Shown here: positions 18,704 through 27,853 of the stretch, in pieces
How positions within the stretch are numbered: the first letter of the stretch is position 1
Layout of the letters: each line of letters starts with the position of its first letter
Assembly (NCBI RefSeq): GCF_017590215.1
Contig: NZ_JAFFPK010000065.1
Location: 1 to 64,000 of the forward strand
Length of the DNA stretch: 64,000 bases
Direction: 5' to 3'
DNA from: Clostridium sp. CCUG 7971
Lineage (GTDB): Bacteria > Bacillota > Clostridia > Peptostreptococcales > Peptostreptococcaceae
Translations under genes and position numbers: made by a program
Notes under the pieces: model-generated
Seen by the model: only the letters and a program-made list of their open reading frames with translations
Database searches by the model: none
What the model was told of the DNA's origin: nothing

Positions 18704-20587
18704 TTATTGCTTAATTATAGCTTTGAATTTACATGAATCCATGCAAGCACCGCATTTTAAGCACTTAGTAATATCTATTGAATGCTTTTCTTTTACTTTT
18801 CCAATAATACATCCAGCAGGACAGACTTTAGAGCATTTAGTACAACCTTTACAGTCGTCTGTTATAACAAAATCTAGCAATGCTTGACATTTACCAGATG
18901 GACATTTCTTATCTACAACATGAGCTAAATATTCATCATAGAAACAATCAAGTGTACTTAAAACTGGATTAGGAGCACATTTACCAAGACCGCATAAAGA
19001 AGTAGTTTTAATAGTTTTAGCTAAATCTTTTAGATCATCTAAATCTTCTTTTGAACCTTTACCTTCTGTTATTTTAGTAAGAATTTCTAAAAGTCTTTTA
19101 TTTCCTATACGGCATGGAGTACATTTACCACAAGATTCTTCAACAGTAAATTCAAGGAAAAATTTGCATATATCAACCATACAGTCCGAATCATCAAGGA
19201 CAAGCATACCACCAGAACCCATCATAGAACCTATTGAACTTAATGACTTGAAATCTATAGGGGTATCTAAATTTTTAGAAGCAATACATCCACCAGATGG
19301 ACCTCCAGTTTGAACCGCCTTAAATTCTCTACCATTAGGTATACCGCCGCCTATTTCATATACTATCTCTCTTAAAGTTGTTCCCATTGGAACTTCAACA
19401 AGACCAACATTATTAATTTTTCCACCAAGAGCAAATACTTTAGTACCAGAAGAATCTTCTGTACCATATTCAGTAAACCAAGAAGCTCCTTTATTAATTA
19501 TTGCGGGTATATTAGCAAAAGTTTCAACATTATTTAAACAAGTTGGAACATCCCAAAGACCGCGCTTAGAAGAACTAAATGTTTTCATTCTAGGCTCTCC
19601 ACGTTTACCTTCGATTGAATTTATTAGAGCTGTACCTTCACCACAAACAAAAGCTCCAGCACCGTATTTCAATTCAATCTTAAAATTAAAGTCTGTACCA
19701 AGTATGTTTTTACCAAGTAAACCTGCTTCTTCAGCTTGATTAATAGCTATTTTTAATCTTTCAATAGCAAGGGGATACTCGGCTCTTATATAGATATATC
19801 CGGTATCAGCTCCAATAGAATAACCACATATAGCCATAGCCTCTAATACACTATGAGGATCTCCTTCAAGTATAGATCTATCCATAAATGCACCAGGATC
19901 ACCTTCATCGGCATTACATACAACATATTTTTGTCCGGGAGGTGTTTGCGAAGAGGATTCCCATTTAACTCCAGTAGGAAATCCTGCTCCACCTCTACCT
20001 CTTAATCCAGAAGTTTTTACTTCTGCTATAACATCTTCAGGTTTTAAATGGCAAATGCATTTAGCCAAAGCTACGTACCCACTAGCACCTATGTATTCTT
20101 CAATATTCTCAGGATTTATATGACCACAATTTCTAAGGGCAACCCTTGATTGTTTTTTATAGAAAGACATATCATCGTGTTTTTCAACCTTTTTATGATC
20201 TAAAGAAGGTTCTTCGAATAATAATCTCTCAACTACTTTATTATTAACTATATGCTCAGTAACTAATTCTTTAGCATCAGAAGGCGTTACTTCTATATAG
20301 AATACATTATCAGGAAAAACTTTAACTATTGGTCCTTTAGCACAGAAACCAAAGCAACCTGTTAAGTGAACTTTAACTTCATTTTCAAGGCCTGCACATT
20401 TTATTTCATATTTTAAATTTTCAATTATGTCTAAACTATCTGCAGAAGTACAGCCAGTACCACCGCAAACTAGAATTTCTCGTTTTGTAAGGTTCTCTTT
20501 AGTATGATTTTCTCTTAAATCAAGAGTTGGTTTTAACTCAGTGACTAAATCTTTTAATTGATCAAATGATACTATTTTATTCATCAT
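18704..20587 (-). CDS. hymB: NADH-binding, FMN subunit of trimeric hydrogenase (HydB/HymB, NuoF-like)
   Basis: A 627-aa NuoF-type flavoprotein, the site of NADH oxidation and probable bifurcation. An N-terminal thioredoxin-like [2Fe-2S] domain (CGGTGCTSADS near 41-51) precedes the NuoF core with the glycine-rich NADH/FMN site (GRGGAGFPTGVKW) and the [4Fe-4S] motif ESCGKCTPCRIG. The C-terminus adds a two-cluster ferredoxin domain (CKGCTKCSKVCPAGC and CLKCGACMDSC). This architecture is that of HydB rather than complex I NuoF. It lies 10 bp after hymA and 22 bp before hydA in the operon. Confidence 0.95.
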   Translation of the reverse strand: MMNKIVSFDQLKDLVTELKPTLDLRENHTKENLTKREILVCGGTGCTSADSLDIIENLKYEIKCAGLENEVKVHLTGCFGFCAKGPIVKVFPDNVFYIEVTPSDAKELVTEHIVNNKVVERLLFEEPSLDHKKVEKHDDMSFYKKQSRVALRNCGHINPENIEEYIGASGYVALAKCICHLKPEDVIAEVKTSGLRGRGGAGFPTGVKWESSSQTPPGQKYVVCNADEGDPGAFMDRSILEGDPHSVLEAMAICGYSIGADTGYIYIRAEYPLAIERLKIAINQAEEAGLLGKNILGTDFNFKIELKYGAGAFVCGEGTALINSIEGKRGEPRMKTFSSSKRGLWDVPTCLNNVETFANIPAIINKGASWFTEYGTEDSSGTKVFALGGKINNVGLVEVPMGTTLREIVYEIGGGIPNGREFKAVQTGGPSGGCIASKNLDTPIDFKSLSSIGSMMGSGGMLVLDDSDCMVDICKFFLEFTVEESCGKCTPCRIGNKRLLEILTKITEGKGSKEDLDDLKDLAKTIKTTSLCGLGKCAPNPVLSTLDCFYDEYLAHVVDKKCPSGKCQALLDFVITDDCKGCTKCSKVCPAGCIIGKVKEKHSIDITKCLKCGACMDSCKFKAIIKQ

Positions 20588-20597
20588 TCATCACCCC

Positions 20598-21095
20598 TTA
20601 GCAATTTAATTCTAAATTCTTATAATGGCTTAATATTTCTCCTACCGATTCTGGTTTTACCTTTCCGTAAACTTTTCCATTAACAACTACAACAGGAGCT
20701 AATCCACAAGCTCCTACACATCTTAGTCCTTCAAGACTAAACTTAAGATCTTTAGTTGTTTCACCAGATTTTATACCGAGCTGTCCTTCAAATTCAGCAA
20801 GTATTTTATCTGCACCTTTTACAAAACATACAGTACCTAGACAAACACTAATTTTATATTTTCCTATAGGTTCAGTAGTAAAGTATGAGTAAAAACTTAC
20901 AACTCCATATACTTTAGATGGTGCAACATTTAGCTTTTTAGCTATATAAAGTTGAACCTCTTGAGGTAGATAGCCAAATATACCTTGAGCATGGTGAAGC
21001 ACTTGTATTAAAGAGCCTTCCTTGGTTTCAAGTGTATCAATAAAACTATCTAACTGTTCAAATAACTGTTTATTGCGTGAAACAAAATCGCACAT
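20598..21095 (-). CDS. hymA: [2Fe-2S] thioredoxin-like subunit of hydrogenase (HydC/HymA, NuoE-like)
   Basis: A 165-aa NuoE-type subunit, first gene of the hydrogenase operon. The thioredoxin-fold [2Fe-2S] ligands are in CLGTVCFVKGA and CVGACGLAP, spaced as in NuoE/HydC. It has the usual helical N-terminal region (LIQVLHHAQGIFGYLPQEV). With HymB and HydA it forms the soluble trimer that couples NADH and ferredoxin oxidation to proton reduction. It starts at ATG 21095 with a GGGGG ribosome-binding site; the operon promoter is probably in the 373 bp upstream. Confidence 0.94.
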   Translation of the reverse strand: MCDFVSRNKQLFEQLDSFIDTLETKEGSLIQVLHHAQGIFGYLPQEVQLYIAKKLNVAPSKVYGVVSFYSYFTTEPIGKYKISVCLGTVCFVKGADKILAEFEGQLGIKSGETTKDLKFSLEGLRCVGACGLAPVVVVNGKVYGKVKPESVGEILSHYKNLELNC

Positions 21096-21262
21096 ACAAA
21101 TCCCCCTTTGTTTTAAAATTGCTTTGATTTTACTTAACTAGTAAGAATTATGATTTAAAATAAAATATTGGGTAAAATTAAGAAATTTATAAAAGATGAA
21201 TGACTTATAAGAATATACAAAAGTCTGCTTTGGTTTGAAATTGAAATGGTTAGTTTATGATA

Positions 21263-21290
21263 AGTATATTATAATATATAACCACTTCAA
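21263..21290 (-). promoter_or_regulatory. Candidate promoter of the hydrogenase operon
   Basis: On the minus strand, TTGAAG (21290-21285) and TATACT (21268-21263) are 16 bp apart. They would give a leader of about 160 nt before hymA. TGGTTA (21248-21253) and TAACCA (21279-21284) form an inverted repeat around the -10 that could be an operator. The rest of the 21096-21468 gap is A/T rich with nothing else recognisable apart from the cls terminator. No clear Rex box is present. Confidence 0.4.
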
Positions 21291-21413
21291 AATGACGATA
21301 AACAAAAAAATAACTGAAAAAGTTTTATATTAACTGTTAAATTTTAGTTTAGAAATATTTTAGTATATAAATATTAAAAAACACTATATAAAAGTATAAA
21401 TAAATTTAAAGCA

Positions 21414-21454
21414 AAAAATTCCTAATATAGGTATTTATATTAGGAATTTTAAAA
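21414..21454 (-). terminator. Terminator of the cardiolipin synthase gene
   Basis: AATTCCTAATATA and TATATTAGGAATT form a long stem around the short loop near 21431. On the minus strand the 3' arm leads into a T-run (the A-run at about 21414-21418). It lies just past the cls stop. Confidence 0.75.
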
Positions 21455-21468
21455 ATTATAATATTTTT

Positions 21469-22956
21469 TTATAAAACAGGAGATAAAAGTCTAGAAATAG
21501 ATTCTTTAAATCTCATATAAGTAGATCTTGAATTATAAATCTCTTCTGTAATTTCCTTTGAGTTTAATATATCATTTGCAAATATTAATCTTTGTTTTTT
21601 AGCGATTTCAGAAGAATAAATAAATGCATTTACTTCAAAGTTTAATTCAAAACTTCTTATATCCATATTGGCAGTTCCTATTGAACAAATGGAGTCGTCC
21701 ATTACTATAGTTTTTGCATGTAAGAAAGAACCTTCGTCATAAGTATATAATTTAGCTCCAAATTTTAATAATTCTCCAGCATATGAACAAGATGCCCAAT
21801 ATACAAATGGATGGTCTGGCTTAGATGGAATCATAATTCTAACATCTACACCAGATAAGCAAGCTATCTTTAAAGTATCAGTAAGAGTTTGATCTAGGAT
21901 AAAGTATGGACTTTGTATATATACATATTTTTTTGCCTTTTGTATCATTTTAATATATCCATATTTTATTTCATCTAAGTCGGTAATATCAGGTCCACTA
22001 GATACAATCTGTATTCCAATATCTTTACTAGATTTAGATTTTGAATTAGAGGTATGGCATGTCTCATTAAAGTACTTATTTAAATCTAAATCTTCTTTAG
22101 TTGTGTATCTCCAATCAAGAATAAATCTTATATTTAAATCTCTTACACAATCTCCGGTAAGTTTAAGGTGAGTATCTCTCCAATTTCCGAATCTAGGGTC
22201 TTTACCTAGATATTCATCTCCAATATTATTTCCTCCGATAAATCCTATATCTCCATCTATAACTACAATCTTACGGTGATTTCTATAGTTTAAGTTAAAG
22301 TTTATAATTTTAAGAAAAGAAGGGAAGAATGCACCAACTTTAACACCTGAATTTTTTAATTTAATTACAGATTTTTCAGTAAATAATCTACTTCCGACCT
22401 CATCATATAAAAGTCTTACCTCAACTCCTTCTTTTACCTTATCTATAAGAATATCAATTATTTTATTTCCAATTTCATCATCTTTAAATATATAAAATTG
22501 TATATTTATATATTGCTTAGCATTTTTTAATTCCTCTAAAAGAGTGTCAAAGAAACTATTACACTCGGGGTATATATCTACGTCATTATTAGTTGTAAAA
22601 TTAGCATCATTTGAATTAGCTAAGGCATAAATCATATCACGATGCTCTATTATATTAGAATCTAGTTCGTGGTCATACTCAAGCCGAACCTGAGTATCTA
22701 ATATATTTTTCTTTATAATTTTATCTTCAGCTTCCTTTATTTTAAACATATTATCCTTAGAAATGCCACGACCTACAGCTAAGTATAAAATACACCCCAC
22801 AGCAGGTAATATAATTAATATCATAACCCATGCTATAGTAGTTTCGGTCTTACGTTTTTCCCTAAATAAAAGATTTAATATAGCTAAGAAGTTTATTAAG
22901 TATACAATTGTAATAGCTATTTCATAGGCAAAATCTTTAAAAAATGACAAGTGCAA
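21469..22956 (-). CDS. cls: Cardiolipin synthase
   Basis: A 495-aa membrane phospholipase-D-superfamily enzyme that condenses two phosphatidylglycerols to cardiolipin. Two N-terminal membrane helices (about 7-30 and 39-60) are followed by two HKD motifs, HRKIVVIDGDIGFIGGNN (mid) and HAKTIVMDDSICSIGTANMD (late). Each has the catalytic His-Lys-Asp set intact. The probable start is TTG 22956 behind AGGAGG. It is a single-gene unit with its own terminator, between the hydrogenase operon and the FNT channels. Confidence 0.93.
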   Translation of the reverse strand: MHLSFFKDFAYEIAITIVYLINFLAILNLLFREKRKTETTIAWVMILIILPAVGCILYLAVGRGISKDNMFKIKEAEDKIIKKNILDTQVRLEYDHELDSNIIEHRDMIYALANSNDANFTTNNDVDIYPECNSFFDTLLEELKNAKQYINIQFYIFKDDEIGNKIIDILIDKVKEGVEVRLLYDEVGSRLFTEKSVIKLKNSGVKVGAFFPSFLKIINFNLNYRNHRKIVVIDGDIGFIGGNNIGDEYLGKDPRFGNWRDTHLKLTGDCVRDLNIRFILDWRYTTKEDLDLNKYFNETCHTSNSKSKSSKDIGIQIVSSGPDITDLDEIKYGYIKMIQKAKKYVYIQSPYFILDQTLTDTLKIACLSGVDVRIMIPSKPDHPFVYWASCSYAGELLKFGAKLYTYDEGSFLHAKTIVMDDSICSIGTANMDIRSFELNFEVNAFIYSSEIAKKQRLIFANDILNSKEITEEIYNSRSTYMRFKESISRLLSPVL

Positions 22957-23061
22957 TGTGAAAATTCCTCCTTTTATAAATATAAATGCTTAAAACGTGT
23001 AATAAATAGGTATATTAACATTATAAACATTATAAAGTCAATAGGTAAAAACTGAAGATAT

Positions 23062-23097
23062 AAAAAAGGTTGCCTATTGAATATAGAACAACCTTTG
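23062..23097 (-). terminator. Terminator of the minus-strand FNT channel gene
   Basis: AAAGGTTG (23065-23072) pairs with CAACCTTT (23089-23096). The A-run at 23061-23066 becomes a T-run on the minus strand. Confidence 0.75.
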
Positions 23098-23131
23098 TAT
23101 ATTTACATATATTAAAAATTATTTAATTATA

Positions 23132-23998
23132 TTAAGCAGCTTTATTTGATTCAGAAGCTTCATTCTTAGTTTCAAATATGAAGAAGTATACACCAGCAAC
23201 AAATACTGCACCACCTATTATGTTACCTATTGTAACAGGTAATAAGTTGTTTACAAATATATTAGGTATATTTATAACAGATGCATCAGCTATAGTCTTA
23301 TGAGCAGCTTCTAAAAATGCTGGGTTAGATTTAGCGAATAAACCACCGAATAAGTATGCCATATTAGCAACACTATGTTCAAATCCAGCACATACAAATA
23401 AGAATATACCGAAGAATCCAGTTAAAGCTTTACCTGATATATCTTTAGCACCGTAAGTCATCCAAACAGTAGCACAAACTAACCAGTTACATAATATACC
23501 TGAAACTAAAGCAGGCATAAAGCTATATCCTAGTTTACCTATTGCAGTTTTAACTACAACCCCACCGTATAAACCATTACTCCAATCGAATACTCCTGAG
23601 AAGCTTACCATCCAAGCCACTAAAGCTCCACCAATTAAGTTACCTATCCAAACTAAAGCCCAGTTTTTGAAAGCTTGTCCCCAAGTTACTCTTTTCTTTA
23701 AAGCAGCTAAAGTAACAAGTATGTTACCAGTAAATAAATCCGCACCAGCTATTAAAACAGCTATTAATCCAACTGGGAACATTAATCCAGCAACAAATTT
23801 ACCTAATCCATAAGTTGCAGGATTTGCTAATAAGTTGTAAGAAGCTGCAATTGACCCTAAAGCTCCGAATGCTATATAAGCACCAGCTAAGAATGCAGAA
23901 GCTAAAACTTTTTTAGCAGGTGTATTAACTTTTTTTATACCAGCTTCAATAGTATATTTAGCTATTTCTGCTGGGTAAAGCATTTTTTTATCTGACAT
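23132..23998 (-). CDS. Formate/nitrite transporter family channel (FocA/NirC-like), copy 1
   Basis: A 288-aa FNT-family pentameric anion channel with six membrane segments, the two half-helix repeats, and the family signature in the second half (GFEHSVANMAYLFGG). Members move formate, nitrite, lactate or hydrosulfide. The substrate cannot be told from sequence alone, but a fermenting host with a hydrogenase nearby makes formate plausible. ATG 23998 has a strong AAGGAGG. It is transcribed away from a second FNT gene 359 bp off. Its regular use of favoured codons suggests high expression (inference). Confidence 0.9.
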   Translation of the reverse strand: MSDKKMLYPAEIAKYTIEAGIKKVNTPAKKVLASAFLAGAYIAFGALGSIAASYNLLANPATYGLGKFVAGLMFPVGLIAVLIAGADLFTGNILVTLAALKKRVTWGQAFKNWALVWIGNLIGGALVAWMVSFSGVFDWSNGLYGGVVVKTAIGKLGYSFMPALVSGILCNWLVCATVWMTYGAKDISGKALTGFFGIFLFVCAGFEHSVANMAYLFGGLFAKSNPAFLEAAHKTIADASVINIPNIFVNNLLPVTIGNIIGGAVFVAGVYFFIFETKNEASESNKAA

Positions 23999-24357
23999 AT
24001 AAAAGTCCTCCTTAAATATTAATTAGAATAATTTATTTTAAAATTCCATTTTAATTTTTGTGCATAAAGACACAACATTTGTAATTATACATCAAAAAAA
24101 AATATTTGTATACATTAAACAACATAAGTTTTTAGTTAAATTATGTATAGAAAGGTATTTTTGTTAATAAATTAATTATATATAGTATAAATGATTATAT
24201 AATATTAAGATATTGAATTTCTAACAATGATAAATAAGGTGTAGAACCTATAAAAAATGAAAAATTTAGAAAATTTCAAAATTTAAATTAAACAATGATA
24301 ACTTAAAAGTGTTACAATATTTTATAAGCTTGTTAAATAAAAATAGGGGGTGGATTT
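23999..24357. promoter_or_regulatory. Divergent control region between the two FNT genes
   Basis: This 359-bp, extremely A/T-rich region must hold both promoters. TTGTTAATAAATTAATTA (24161-24178) fits the redox regulator Rex consensus TTGTTAA-N4-TTAACAA at 12 of its 14 fixed positions and is the only suggestive operator. ATAGGGGGTGG (24345-24355) is the ribosome-binding site of the plus-strand gene. Other A/T tracts are not informative by eye. Rex control would make sense next to hydrogenase genes but is unproven. Confidence 0.35.
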
Positions 24358-25152
24358 ATGGACAAAAGATTCTTAACACCCGGGGAAATAGCAGAAGCTA
24401 TAGTAAATGTAAATATAAAAAGGGCTGGACTTGATACAAAGCCATGTCTTTTGCTAGGAGTACTTGCAGGTATTTTTATTGGCTTAGGGGGATTAGGTAA
24501 CATTATATTTACCCAAACTCTCGCAGGAATAGATCCAGGATTAGCAAAATTTGCAGGCGGTGTAGTATTCCCAGTTGGACTTATGCTAGTTGTTATGTGT
24601 GGAGCAGAATTATTTACAGGTAACAATTTAATGTCTTTAGCAGTAATGGAGAAAAAAATATCTATGGGTCAAATGTTTAGAAACTGGGGATTAGTATATA
24701 TAGCTAATTTTATAGGGTCATTATTTTTAGTTTTACTTGTTTTTTATTCATCAACTCTAACTGGAGATGCTGCTACAAAGGCAATTGCAATAACTGAAAG
24801 TAAGGTTGCATTGACTTTTTCAGAAGCATTTTTTAAGGGTATACTTTGTAATATATTAGTTGTATTAGCTGTATGGATGGCAACAGCAGCTCAAGATGTA
24901 GTATCTAAAATATTTGCATGTTGGTTTCCTGTTATGTTATTTGTTTTATGTGGATTTGAACATAGTGTTGCAAATATGTTTTTTATACCAATGGGAATGT
25001 CTTTAGGAGCTGATGTGGGAATTGCTCAACTTATTATGAATTTAATTCCAGTTACATTAGGAAACATAGTTGGTGGTGCAATAATAATTCCTTTTATGTA
25101 TCGCAGCTGTTATTTAAATAAAAAAGTAAAAAAAACAGAAAAAGTACGATAG
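24358..25152 (+). CDS. Formate/nitrite transporter family channel, copy 2
   Basis: A 264-aa FNT-family channel, divergent from copy 1 and clearly paralogous. Both open with a P-(G/A)-EIA motif, share the FTGN motif in the third helix region and the signature GFEHSVANM. It differs in loop lengths and lacks the longer insert that copy 1 has between the last helices, so the two probably have different substrates or direction of use. Six membrane segments are seen. The ATG follows AGGGGGTGG. Hydrosulfide (HSC type) and formate are both possible substrates; I cannot choose. Confidence 0.9.
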   Translation: MDKRFLTPGEIAEAIVNVNIKRAGLDTKPCLLLGVLAGIFIGLGGLGNIIFTQTLAGIDPGLAKFAGGVVFPVGLMLVVMCGAELFTGNNLMSLAVMEKKISMGQMFRNWGLVYIANFIGSLFLVLLVFYSSTLTGDAATKAIAITESKVALTFSEAFFKGILCNILVVLAVWMATAAQDVVSKIFACWFPVMLFVLCGFEHSVANMFFIPMGMSLGADVGIAQLIMNLIPVTLGNIVGGAIIIPFMYRSCYLNKKVKKTEKVR

Positions 25153-25160
25153 AAATTTCG

Positions 25161-25190
25161 GCGTTGATATAGATATATCAACGCTTTTTT
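25161..25190 (+). terminator. Terminator after FNT copy 2
   Basis: GCGTTGATAT (25161-25170) and ATATCAACGC (25175-25184), followed by TTTTTT. A clean intrinsic terminator. Confidence 0.9.
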
Positions 25191-25330
25191 AATTTACTTT
25201 AAACTCTTTATATATTGTTATTTTTTTTTAATACATTATTATATTAAATATATGAAATTAATTACGAAATTAATAATATAGTTTAACATAGATAAATAAT
25301 GAATAAATAGTATAAACTAGGAGGAAATAT

Positions 25331-26245
25331 ATGAATAAAGAATATATATATGAAAATTTATTAAATATATTAGATAAGGAAGACATAAAACTGGATGAAC
25401 CTATGAGAAAGCATATTTCTTTTAGAGTTGGTGGTCCAGCTGACATATTAGTAAAGCCAAGAACAGAAGAACAATTAAGAGGAGTTTTTTCTTTAATAAA
25501 GAAGGAAAATATTCCTTATCTAGTAATTGGTAATGGTTCAAACCTTTTAATAAAGGATGGAGGTATCAGAGGTATAGTAATAGAAATATCAGATAACTTT
25601 AATTCATTTAATATAGAAGGGAATAAGCTTACAGTTCAATCAGGAGCATTACTTTCTATAGTAGGTAAAGCCGTTTTAAGAGCAGAATTAAAGGGATTTG
25701 AATTTGCTGCAGGAATACCAGGAACAATAGGTGGAGCATTAGCTATGAATGCAGGAGCTTATGGTGGAGAAATGAAAGATATGGTTAAATCTGTAAGACT
25801 TATGGATACAGATGGAAACATAGTAGAATTCACAAATGAGCAAATGGAATTTGGTTATAGAAGAAGTATACTTTCTAAAACAGATTATGTAGTTTTATCA
25901 GCAGAAATAGAACTTGAAAAAGGGAACTACGATGAAATAAAAGCTAAAATGGCTGATTTTACACAAAGAAGAATTACGAAGCAACCATTAAGTTTACCAA
26001 GTGCTGGAAGTACATTTAAAAGACCTGAAGGATATTTTGCAGGTAAATTAATAGATGATAGTGGGCTTAGAGGACTTACATTAAGAGGAGCTCAAGTATC
26101 TGAAAAGCATTGTGGATTTGTTGTTAACCTAGGTAATGCAAATGCAAAAGATCTTTTAGACTTAATGTACGTAGTTAAGAGTACTGTAAAAACTAAATTT
26201 GGAGTAATACTAGAGGAAGAAGTAAAAATACTCGGAGAGGATTAA
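25331..26245 (+). CDS. murB: UDP-N-acetylenolpyruvoylglucosamine reductase
   Basis: MurB, 304 aa, reduces UDP-GlcNAc-enolpyruvate to UDP-MurNAc in peptidoglycan synthesis, with FAD and NADPH. The FAD-binding segment has GNGSNLLIKDGGIRG, followed by GFEFAAGIPGTIGGALAMNAGAYGG split over the mid region. The catalytic Ser sits in LPSAGSTFKRP, and a C-terminal Glu is in the EEEVK end. Length and motifs fit the shorter (type II) MurB of Firmicutes. AGGAGG precedes ATG 25331. It leads the murB-PHP-rapZ-yvcK-Nudix-whiA run, in which cell-wall precursor supply recurs as a theme. Confidence 0.97.
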   Translation: MNKEYIYENLLNILDKEDIKLDEPMRKHISFRVGGPADILVKPRTEEQLRGVFSLIKKENIPYLVIGNGSNLLIKDGGIRGIVIEISDNFNSFNIEGNKLTVQSGALLSIVGKAVLRAELKGFEFAAGIPGTIGGALAMNAGAYGGEMKDMVKSVRLMDTDGNIVEFTNEQMEFGYRRSILSKTDYVVLSAEIELEKGNYDEIKAKMADFTQRRITKQPLSLPSAGSTFKRPEGYFAGKLIDDSGLRGLTLRGAQVSEKHCGFVVNLGNANAKDLLDLMYVVKSTVKTKFGVILEEEVKILGED

Positions 26246-26248
26246 CAA

Positions 26249-26962
26249 ATGCAAATATTAGCAGATTATCATACACATACAGTATATAGCCATGGAAAAG
26301 GTACAATAGAAGATAATGTTAAGGTAGCTATTTCTAAAGGGATAAAAACTATAGGAATATCAGACCATGGATATAAGCATATAAGCTTTGGAGTTAAAAT
26401 AAATGATATCTATAAAATGAGAGAAGAAATAGATAATCTAAATATGAAATACGATAATATTAATATACTTTTGGGAATGGAATGTAATATATTAGATGAT
26501 AATGGTAATATAGATATAAATGACAAGATTATTGGCTCATTAGATTATGTTATGGCAGGTTATCACTTTGGTTCGACACCTACTTCATTAAAAAGTATGC
26601 TAAACCATTGCAACAATTATATAATAAAAAGTGAGAAATCTAAAGAATATAATACAAAAGCTTTAATAAATGCAATGAAAAAAAATGATATATTTATAAT
26701 AACTCATCCTGGTGATAAGGGAGATATTTATATTGAAGAAGTTGCAAAAATAGCAAAAGAGACAGATACTAAGTTGGAAATAAATAGTAGTCATGGATTT
26801 TTAAATGCAAATCAATTAAAAGAAATAAAAAATATAGGAAATAAATTTATTATTGGTTCTGATGCTCATATACCAGAAAATGTAGGGAATTTTGAACTAG
26901 CTATGAAAATTGCAAAAGAGGCAAATTTAGATTTATCACTAATTGAAAATATAAAAATATAA
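26249..26962 (+). CDS. PHP-domain metal-dependent phosphoesterase
   Basis: A 237-aa PHP-superfamily hydrolase (YcdX-like). The metal ligands are visible in order: ADYHTHTVYSHGKGT (N-terminus), SDHG, an Glu in LLGMECN, the YHFG His, ITHPGDKG, and the closing SDAHIP. Such proteins are phosphoesterases or histidinol-phosphatase relatives; the substrate is unknown. It begins 3 bp after murB ends and 20 bp before rapZ, so it is part of the same transcript. Confidence 0.85.
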   Translation: MQILADYHTHTVYSHGKGTIEDNVKVAISKGIKTIGISDHGYKHISFGVKINDIYKMREEIDNLNMKYDNINILLGMECNILDDNGNIDINDKIIGSLDYVMAGYHFGSTPTSLKSMLNHCNNYIIKSEKSKEYNTKALINAMKKNDIFIITHPGDKGDIYIEEVAKIAKETDTKLEINSSHGFLNANQLKEIKNIGNKFIIGSDAHIPENVGNFELAMKIAKEANLDLSLIENIKI

Positions 26963-26982
26963 TTTAAAGAGGGGGAGAAAAG

Positions 26983-27840
26983 ATGAAATTCGTAATAGTA
27001 ACAGGTCTTTCAGGATCAGGGAAAAGTGAAACTATGAGGGCTTTAGAGGACATGGGATTTTATTGTGTAGACAACTTACCTCCTGCCCTAATAACTAAAT
27101 TTGCAGAACTTTGTTATCAGCCTAATTCAAGTATTGATAAAGTTGCTTTAGGTATAGATATAAGAGGTAGAAAGTTTTTTAAAGAACTTCATGAAAGTTT
27201 AAACTACCTTCAAGAACAAAACTATAAATATGAAATATTATATTTAGAGTGTGCAGATGATGTATTATTAAAAAGGTATAAAATGACAAGGAGAAATCAT
27301 CCATTATCTATAGACATACAGATACCTGAAGGTATAAAAATGGAAAGACGTATAATGGAGCCTTTAAAGGAAATATCAAATTGTATAATAGATACAACAA
27401 ATATGAAACCTAAAGATCTTAAAGAAGAAGTTAGTAAAATATATTCTGTTGGAGAAGAAAATCCTAATTTGACTATATCAGTAGTTTCTTTTGGATTTAA
27501 ACATGGAATACCATCAGATTGTGATTTATTATTTGATGTAAGATTTCTTCCAAACCCATATTATGTAGAAGAACTAAGACCTAAAACTGGAGATGAGCAA
27601 GATGTTAGGGATTATGTAATGAACTCTAAAGTAAGTGAGGAGTTCTACGAAAAACTTAAAGATATGATAGAGTTTTTAATACCTCAATATATTGAAGAAG
27701 GAAAACACCATATAGTGATAGGGATTGGTTGTACAGGTGGAAGACATAGATCTGTAACTATATCTAACCTTATATATGAAGAATTAAGTAAAAAAGGATA
27801 TAGAGTGGTAAAAAAACATAGGGACTCTATGCTAAGATAA
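26983..27840 (+). CDS. rapZ: RapZ/YvcJ family nucleotide-binding protein
   Basis: A 285-aa RapZ-type protein. The N-terminal P-loop GLSGSGKS (8-15) and NTPase-like core are followed by the C-terminal RapZ domain with GIGCTGGRHRSVT. In E. coli RapZ controls GlcN6P synthase through sRNA decay; in Bacillus (YvcJ) it affects competence. Role in clostridia is unclear. It is adjacent to yvcK and whiA as in Bacillus. GAGGGGGAG precedes the ATG. Confidence 0.95.
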   Translation: MKFVIVTGLSGSGKSETMRALEDMGFYCVDNLPPALITKFAELCYQPNSSIDKVALGIDIRGRKFFKELHESLNYLQEQNYKYEILYLECADDVLLKRYKMTRRNHPLSIDIQIPEGIKMERRIMEPLKEISNCIIDTTNMKPKDLKEEVSKIYSVGEENPNLTISVVSFGFKHGIPSDCDLLFDVRFLPNPYYVEELRPKTGDEQDVRDYVMNSKVSEEFYEKLKDMIEFLIPQYIEEGKHHIVIGIGCTGGRHRSVTISNLIYEELSKKGYRVVKKHRDSMLR

Positions 27841-27853
27841 TTTGGAGGAAAAA

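Noticed and set aside
21330..21340. TTAACTGTTAA as a Rex site for the hydrogenase operon
   Set aside because: The half-sites are in the wrong order and spacing for TTGTTAA-N4-TTAACAA, and it is far upstream of the likely promoter.
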